Shown: positions 7,367 to 10,677 of the stretch, one piece after another
Numbering within the stretch: the first letter of the stretch is position 1
How the letters are laid out: each line of letters begins with the position of its first letter
Assembly (NCBI GenBank): GCA_030637065.1
Contig: DAOVVQ010000125.1
Location: 1-10,677, forward strand
DNA from: Planctomycetota bacterium
GTDB lineage: Bacteria; Planctomycetota; Phycisphaerae; Sedimentisphaerales; Anaerohalosphaeraceae
Direction of reading: 5' to 3'
Length of the DNA stretch: 10,677 nt
Notes under the pieces: generated by a model
Database searches by the model: none
The model's input: the letters and a program-made list of their open reading frames with translations, nothing else
Told to the model about the DNA's origin: nothing
Translations under genes and position numbers: made by a program

Positions 7367-8543
7367 GCCGCTCCATGAGATGGTTATAGACGGTCTCGAT
7401 GGTATCGACCATTGTGTCGGGTGCGAACTTCTCGATGACCGATTCGCGCCCGTTTTCGCCTAAGCTTCGCCTAAGCTCTTCGCTCTCGATGAGCTTTGAG
7501 CACGCGTCGGTCAACTGCTCGACATCCTCCGGCTCAGTAAGAAAACCGGTCCCGGCGTTGACAACTTCCCTCGCCCCGTCGATATCGAAGCTGACGACGG
7601 GCTTGCCGCAAAGCATCGCCTGCGGAAGCACCCGGGCGAGCCCCTCGCGAAGCGAACAATGCACCAGAATATCCGATGCGTGTATCGCCAGCGGGATCTC
7701 GCCTGGCGGCAATAGCCCCGTAAACTTGAACCGGTAGCCCAAATAAGCCAACTGGATCTTCTTGCGTATCTCCTCGGTCAACTCCCCGTCGCCGACGAAC
7801 AGCCACATGCAATCCTTATACTTCGCAGCAAGCTGCCGGGCCGACTCGATTATATACTCGTGGCCCTTAAGCTCCGCTAACCGAGCGATCGTAACGAGCA
7901 CCACCGCCTGATCGCTGATACCGTGCTTGCGGCGAAAATCAGACACCGTCTTAGGATCGGGAGCACGCAGAAAATCGTCCTCTTCGATAGCCGAATAAGC
8001 CGTCAGAAAGTCGCCCTCTTCGCCGAGCCCAGCCGCGATGGCCTTGTCGTTCATCGCGTCAGCCACACTAATAAGGCAATCGGTCCGCTTAGCAGCCGCC
8101 TTTTCCACGGCGATATAAAACCGGTTGATCAGACTATTTTGATACGGGTGAAACGCCAGACCGTGGATCGTATGAACAACATGCGGCTTGAGCGGGTCGG
8201 AAAACTTACCCCGCAGGCTGTCAGCGGCAAACCGGCCCAAAACCCCCGCCTTGGCAGAGTGCGTATGCACAATATCCGGTTTGATGCGCTGAAGATGCCC
8301 CTTGATCTGACGATAACTGATAAAATCCTTAACAGGCTCGATCGCCCGACGCATCTTATCAACGACAACAACCTCATAGCCCTGCTCCTGAGCCGCGGCA
8401 AACAACTCACCCTCCGGACCAAGCGCAGGACCGGTGATCAAGGTAACCTCATGACCCCGCTCGGCAAGCAGCTTACAAGTAATAAGCGTATTCTCCTGAG
8501 CCCCGCCAAGTATCAAACGAGTAATAACATGAACAATCTTCAT
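7350..8543 (-). CDS. GT4-family glycosyltransferase
   Basis: A 397-residue GT-B fold enzyme that would transfer a sugar from a nucleotide donor to a lipid or polysaccharide acceptor on the cytoplasmic face. The N-terminal Rossmann half starts MKIVHVITRL-ILGGAQ, with the glycine-rich G-G-A-Q loop typical of GT4. The C-terminal half (about residue 210 on) has V-T-I-A-R-L-A-E-L-K-G, L-F-V-G-D-G and the donor-binding stretch R-E-G-L-A-R-V-L-P-Q-A-M. The second Glu of the usual E-x7-E motif is Gln, a change that I believe is common in this branch. The gene ends inside the 3' end of the fucosidase, a 17-nt convergent overlap, and its start follows truA by 90 nt holding a REP-like palindrome. The ribosome site is weak. 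It may serve cell-surface glycan synthesis; donor and acceptor are unknown. Confidence 0.9.
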   Translation of the reverse strand: MKIVHVITRLILGGAQENTLITCKLLAERGHEVTLITGPALGPEGELFAAAQEQGYEVVVVDKMRRAIEPVKDFISYRQIKGHLQRIKPDIVHTHSAKAGVLGRFAADSLRGKFSDPLKPHVVHTIHGLAFHPYQNSLINRFYIAVEKAAAKRTDCLISVADAMNDKAIAAGLGEEGDFLTAYSAIEEDDFLRAPDPKTVSDFRRKHGISDQAVVLVTIARLAELKGHEYIIESARQLAAKYKDCMWLFVGDGELTEEIRKKIQLAYLGYRFKFTGLLPPGEIPLAIHASDILVHCSLREGLARVLPQAMLCGKPVVSFDIDGAREVVNAGTGFLTEPEDVEQLTDACSKLIESEELRRSLGENGRESVIEKFAPDTMVDTIETVYNHLMERPTEPS

Positions 8544-8585
8544 AGCAACACCGCTCTAAAACCAAAAACTTTTCACAAATAAACA

Positions 8586-8627
8586 CAAACACTCGTAGGA
8601 TGGGTAACTTGTTACCCATGCTGTTTC
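8586..8627 (+). repeat. REP-like palindrome, copy A (GCTGTTT type)
   Basis: GTAGG (8596-8600) leads into a perfect 9-bp stem, ATGGGTAAC (8600-8608) with GTTACCCAT (8611-8619), followed by GCTGTTT (8620-8626). AAACA just upstream can pair with TGTTT, giving an outer stem with the GTAGG on an asymmetric bulge. The same plan occurs in copy C near the right edge with a different stem sequence. A GTAG tetranucleotide at the foot of a hairpin is the mark of REP elements mobilised by RAYT transposases. Confidence 0.7.
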
Positions 8628-8633
8628 CAAGGC

Positions 8634-9374
8634 TCAGTAATCGATCTTCATCAAACAAAGCCCCGAAGCCGGAGCAATAGGCCCCGCCGCAGCCCGGTCC
8701 CTGGCATCGAGTATCTCGCCGATCTTCCCAGCCGACCACCGCCCGCGCCCGACCTCGACCAGGGTGCCGACAATATTCCTCACCATATTATACAAAAATC
8801 CGTCCGCTTCGACATCAACATAAATCCACTCGTCCCGCCCGGTCGCCTCGCATCGGATAACGGTCCTCACCGAACTCTCCCTCTGATCGGCAGCAGCGGC
8901 AAAGGACTTAAAATCCTTCTTTCCGACAAGCAGCCCCGCTGCCTCGTTCATCCGCTCGACATCCAGACCGCCCGCCCGGTGCCAGCAGTGCCTTATCTCA
9001 AGAACAGGCCGAACCCGGTCCGTACAGATCGTATACCGATACAACTTGCTCTTCGTCGCGGATATCGCATCGAAATCATCGGCAACCTCGATCGCCTCAG
9101 CCACCGCAATATCGTCCGGCAGCATCCGCGTAAGAGCCTTGGCAAGATTCTCGGTAGGAACAGGCGAGTCGATCCGCACATTGGCAACCTGCCCTAAAGC
9201 ATGCACCCCCGCATCCGTCCGCGACGACCCGCTCACTTTGACCTCGCACCCGCACAGCTTCTCAACGGCATCGGTAATTCGCCCGGCAACAGTATCGGCA
9301 TCAGGCTGAACCTGCCAGCCGTGATAGGCACTGCCGTCATAGGATAACACAAGTTTGATATTTCGAATCAGCAT
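8634..9374 (-). CDS. truA: tRNA pseudouridine(38-40) synthase TruA
   Basis: A 246-residue cytoplasmic enzyme that converts uridines 38, 39 and 40 in the anticodon arm of many tRNAs to pseudouridine. The protein starts MLIRNIKLVLSYDG and has the family's G-W-Q motif at residues 19-21. The catalytic loop S-S-R-T-D-A-G-V-H-A carries Asp54 as the nucleophile. Further landmarks are S-K-L-Y-R-Y in mid-protein, the K-D-F-K-S-F-A-A stretch, and N-M-V-R-N-I-V-G-T-L near the C-terminus. The length fits the family. The ribosome site before the ATG at 9374 is weak. The gene follows asd by 60 nt on the same strand and is probably co-transcribed with it. Confidence 0.97.
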   Translation of the reverse strand: MLIRNIKLVLSYDGSAYHGWQVQPDADTVAGRITDAVEKLCGCEVKVSGSSRTDAGVHALGQVANVRIDSPVPTENLAKALTRMLPDDIAVAEAIEVADDFDAISATKSKLYRYTICTDRVRPVLEIRHCWHRAGGLDVERMNEAAGLLVGKKDFKSFAAAADQRESSVRTVIRCEATGRDEWIYVDVEADGFLYNMVRNIVGTLVEVGRGRWSAGKIGEILDARDRAAAGPIAPASGLCLMKIDY

Positions 9375-9401
9375 GGCTTTAGTTTACTGGATATTGAGCG
9401 C

Positions 9402-9422
9402 AGCAAAACCCCGATCCATCGG
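9402..9422 (-). terminator. Weak attenuator or terminator candidate between asd and truA
   Basis: On the minus strand CCGA-TGGA-TCGG (complement of 9411-9422) is followed by GGTTTTG. The 4-bp stem and short T-run are weak, so it may reduce rather than stop transcription into truA. Confidence 0.22.
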
Positions 9423-9434
9423 CACTGGATACTG

Positions 9435-10436
9435 TTACAGCAATTTCTCAGCGATCTGCACCGCATTAAGAGCCGCACCTTTGCGCAACTGGTCGCCGGC
9501 AACCCACAGGTTGATCGCGCGGTTATCCGGCACCGACTCGTCCTGCCGGATCCTGCCGACAAGACAATCGTCCTTGCCGCTGGCGTCGATAGGCATGGGG
9601 AACCGATTATTCTCGACATCGTCAACGACCGTCACCCCTGGCGCCAGGCTCAAAATATCCCTGGCCTCCGCTGGCGTGATCGGATCGGTAAATTCCAGAT
9701 TAATACTCTCGCAATGGGCACGCATGACCGGAACGCGAACGCACGTACAGGTAATCGCGATCTCCGGGCAATTGAAGATCTTCCGCGTCTCGTGGACCAT
9801 CTTCATCTCTTCTTCGTTATACCCGTTATCCCCGATCTTCGAGTCGTGATTGTAAAGATTAAACGCCAACTGATACTTCAGCGTATTGCACGTAACAGGC
9901 CTGCCATCGAGTACTTCCTTCGCCTGCTCGACCATTTCGAGCATAGCCGCCTGCCCAGCCCCGCTGGCCGCCTGATAAGTACTGACTATCATCCGCTTGA
10001 CGGGGTTGGCCTTATGCAGCGGCCAAACCGGAACATTAGCGATGATCGTCGAGCAGTTCGGATTGGCAATGATCCCCTTATGTCCGTCGATCGCCCCGGT
10101 ATTGATCTCCGGTATCACCAGCGGCACATCTCCATCCATCCGAAACGCCGACGAATTGTCAACGACAACCGCCCCAGCCGCCACCGCAGCCGAAGCAAAT
10201 TCCTTGCTCCGCGCCCCACCCGCCGAAAACAACGCAATATCCACACGCTCAAAACTGCCCGCGCCAAGCTCCTCGACGGTATATTCCTTACCCTTAAACG
10301 CGATCTTCTTGCCCACCGAGCGATGGCTGGCAAGCATCTTCAAAGAATCGATAGGAAAATCACGCTCAGCCAGAATACCCAAAAATTCCTGACCAACAGC
10401 ACCAGTCACACCCGCAATAGCTACATTCTTACCCAT
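9435..10436 (-). CDS. asd: Aspartate-semialdehyde dehydrogenase
   Basis: A 333-residue cytoplasmic enzyme making L-aspartate 4-semialdehyde from aspartyl phosphate with NADPH, on the route to lysine/diaminopimelate, threonine and methionine. The N-terminus MGKNVAIAGVTGAVGQEF carries the nucleotide-binding G-x-x-G-x-x-G loop (G9, G12, G15). Then come S-A-G-G (71-74), D-N-S-S-A-F-R (93-99) and P-N-C-S-T (126-130), in which Cys128 is the nucleophile that forms the acyl-enzyme. R-V-P-V-M-R-A-H supplies the conserved basic/His region, and the W-V-A-G-D-Q-L-R-K-G-A-A-L-N end is typical. The ATG at 10434-10436 is preferred to the GTG four codons upstream because GGAGTGAT lies at proper distance only from the ATG. 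Its neighbour is truA, not a lysine operon. Confidence 0.97.
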   Translation of the reverse strand: MGKNVAIAGVTGAVGQEFLGILAERDFPIDSLKMLASHRSVGKKIAFKGKEYTVEELGAGSFERVDIALFSAGGARSKEFASAAVAAGAVVVDNSSAFRMDGDVPLVIPEINTGAIDGHKGIIANPNCSTIIANVPVWPLHKANPVKRMIVSTYQAASGAGQAAMLEMVEQAKEVLDGRPVTCNTLKYQLAFNLYNHDSKIGDNGYNEEEMKMVHETRKIFNCPEIAITCTCVRVPVMRAHCESINLEFTDPITPAEARDILSLAPGVTVVDDVENNRFPMPIDASGKDDCLVGRIRQDESVPDNRAINLWVAGDQLRKGAALNAVQIAEKLL

Positions 10437-10443
10437 TTTCTCG

Positions 10444-10451
10444 ATCACTCC
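10444..10451 (-). promoter_or_regulatory. Ribosome binding site fixing the asd start
   Basis: GGAGTGAT on the minus strand, close to the full anti-Shine-Dalgarno complement, ends 7 nt before the ATG at 10436. The alternative GTG (10446-10448) lies inside this site. Confidence 0.6.
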
Positions 10452-10453
10452 AA

Positions 10454-10482
10454 TCTATATTAATAATTCCGTAACACTTTAA
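10454..10482 (-). promoter_or_regulatory. Weak promoter candidate for asd-truA
   Basis: On the minus strand TTAAAG (complement of 10477-10482) and TATAGA (complement of 10454-10459) are 17 bp apart. Matches to consensus are 3/6 and 4/6. It lies between the REP-like cluster and the asd ribosome site, where a promoter is expected. Confidence 0.35.
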
Positions 10483-10484
10483 CT

Positions 10485-10513
10485 TGTAGGGTGCGATATT
10501 TCACACCAATCCG
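10485..10513 (+). repeat. REP-like palindrome, copy B (CAATCCG type)
   Basis: GTAGGGTGCGATATTTCACA begins at 10486 and the element ends CCAATCCG. It matches copy D (10588-10616) except for one base in the stem: CACACC instead of CGCACC, which breaks one pair. It is the decayed member of the pair. Confidence 0.65.
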
Positions 10514-10541
10514 TCATTCCTGGGAAGGCGCCGAATCCAGC
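10513..10541 (+). repeat. Second-family dispersed palindrome (GTCATTCC...GAATCCAGC type)
   Basis: The unit begins GTCATTCC (10513-10520) and ends GAATCCAGC (10533-10541). ATTC pairs with GAAT, and CTGG with CCAG, around a central GGCGCC. The flanks match a widespread bacterial dispersed repeat of the form GTCATTCCCGC...GGGAATCCAGC, recalled from general knowledge. The inner stem here has drifted. Confidence 0.5.
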
Positions 10542-10544
10542 ATA

Positions 10545-10581
10545 AAACAGCCCGTAGGGTGGGCCCTGGCCCACGCTGTTT
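10545..10581 (+). repeat. REP-like palindrome, copy C (GCTGTTT type)
   Basis: AAACAGC (10545-10551) pairs with GCTGTTT (10575-10581) as an outer stem. Inside, GTAGG (10554-10558) sits in a one-sided bulge, and GTGGGCC (10559-10565) pairs perfectly with GGCCCAC (10568-10574). The plan is that of copy A (8586-8627) with compensating changes in the inner stem. Confidence 0.75.
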
Positions 10582-10586
10582 AGCCA

Positions 10587-10621
10587 CGTAGGGTGCGATA
10601 TTTCGCACCAATCCGACTAAA
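10587..10621 (+). repeat. REP-like palindrome, copy D (CAATCCG type), overlapping a stop codon
   Basis: GTAGG (10588-10592) leads into GGTGCGA (10592-10598), which pairs perfectly with TCGCACC (10603-10609) around a TATT loop, followed by AATCCGA. TTTAG (10579-10583) can also pair with CTAAA (10617-10621), which includes the stop codon of the minus-strand gene at the right edge. Confidence 0.7.
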
Positions 10622-10677
10622 TATCCGCCAGCCAGTACCCGGCAAACTCCGCCAGATCGACATCTCCGACATCGTCC
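10617..10677 (-). CDS. C-terminus of a dockerin-like secreted protein (partial)
   Basis: Only the last 19 codons and a TAG stop (complement of 10617-10619) are inside the window; the gene continues beyond the right edge. The visible C-terminus is DDVGDVDLAEFAGYWLADI. The acidic stretch followed by D-L-A-E-F-A and W-L matches the second helix of dockerin type I-like repeats, which end many large exported proteins of Planctomycetota. In clostridia dockerins bind cohesins; in planctomycetes the partner is not established. The main body and function cannot be told. The stop codon touches REP-like copy D, so the palindrome may shape the 3' end of this transcript. Confidence 0.7.
   Translation of the reverse strand, partial: DDVGDVDLAEFAGYWLADI

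Noticed and set aside
7923..8582. Plus-strand 219-codon frame opposite the glycosyltransferase
   Set aside because: It is antisense to a well-supported GT4 gene and has no recognisable domain.
9386..9431. Direct repeats ACTGGATA (9386-9393 and 9424-9431) around the asd-truA gap
   Set aside because: Eight bases are too short to support an insertion or attachment site, and no element lies between them.

Overview
The window is bacterial and reads like a planctomycete, probably of the Phycisphaerae/Sedimentisphaerales type. This is inferred from: the truncated right-hand gene ending in a dockerin-like C-terminus (key residues L-A-E-F-A...W-L) as in many secreted planctomycete proteins; a lipoprotein GH29 fucosidase and a divergent GH10 enzyme beside a sodium/solute symporter with no SusC/SusD pair; and a moderate, slightly GC-rich composition. 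No rRNA, tRNA, CRISPR array, integrase or transposase gene was seen.

Layout, left to right. (1) 1-169, minus: N-terminus of a membrane protein, possibly ResB-like, with its own TATAAT-type promoter. (2) 280-308: strong intrinsic terminator ending the next gene. (3) 330-1133, minus: small outer-membrane beta-barrel protein (TIGR02001/TorF-like) with a promoter at 1221-1249. (4) 1541-3250, minus: 569-residue SSS-family sodium/sugar-type symporter. (5) 3251-3643: divergent control region and untranslated leader. (6) 3644-5485 and 5519-7366, plus: a two-gene operon of a secreted GH10-family glycoside hydrolase and a lipoprotein GH29 alpha-L-fucosidase. (7) 7350-8543, minus: GT4 glycosyltransferase, overlapping the fucosidase tail to tail by 17 nt. 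(8) 8634-9374 truA and 9435-10436 asd, both minus: housekeeping genes. (9) 10617-10677, minus: 3' end of a dockerin-like protein.

The porin, symporter, GH10 and GH29 genes look like a small glycan-use locus: extracytoplasmic hydrolases would release fucose and oligosaccharides, the barrel protein may help outer-membrane passage, and the symporter would import a monosaccharide. The right half is unrelated (amino-acid biosynthesis, tRNA modification, glycan synthesis).

The most unusual non-coding content is a set of REP-like palindromes. Four share a GTAGGRTG foot followed by a hairpin whose stem sequence varies while pairing is kept. One lies between truA and the GT4 gene; three are packed between asd and the dockerin-like gene together with a palindrome of a second family. 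Two interleaved perfect 10-bp inverted repeats at the symporter 3' end form a pseudoknot topology. I saw no clearly new multi-gene system.
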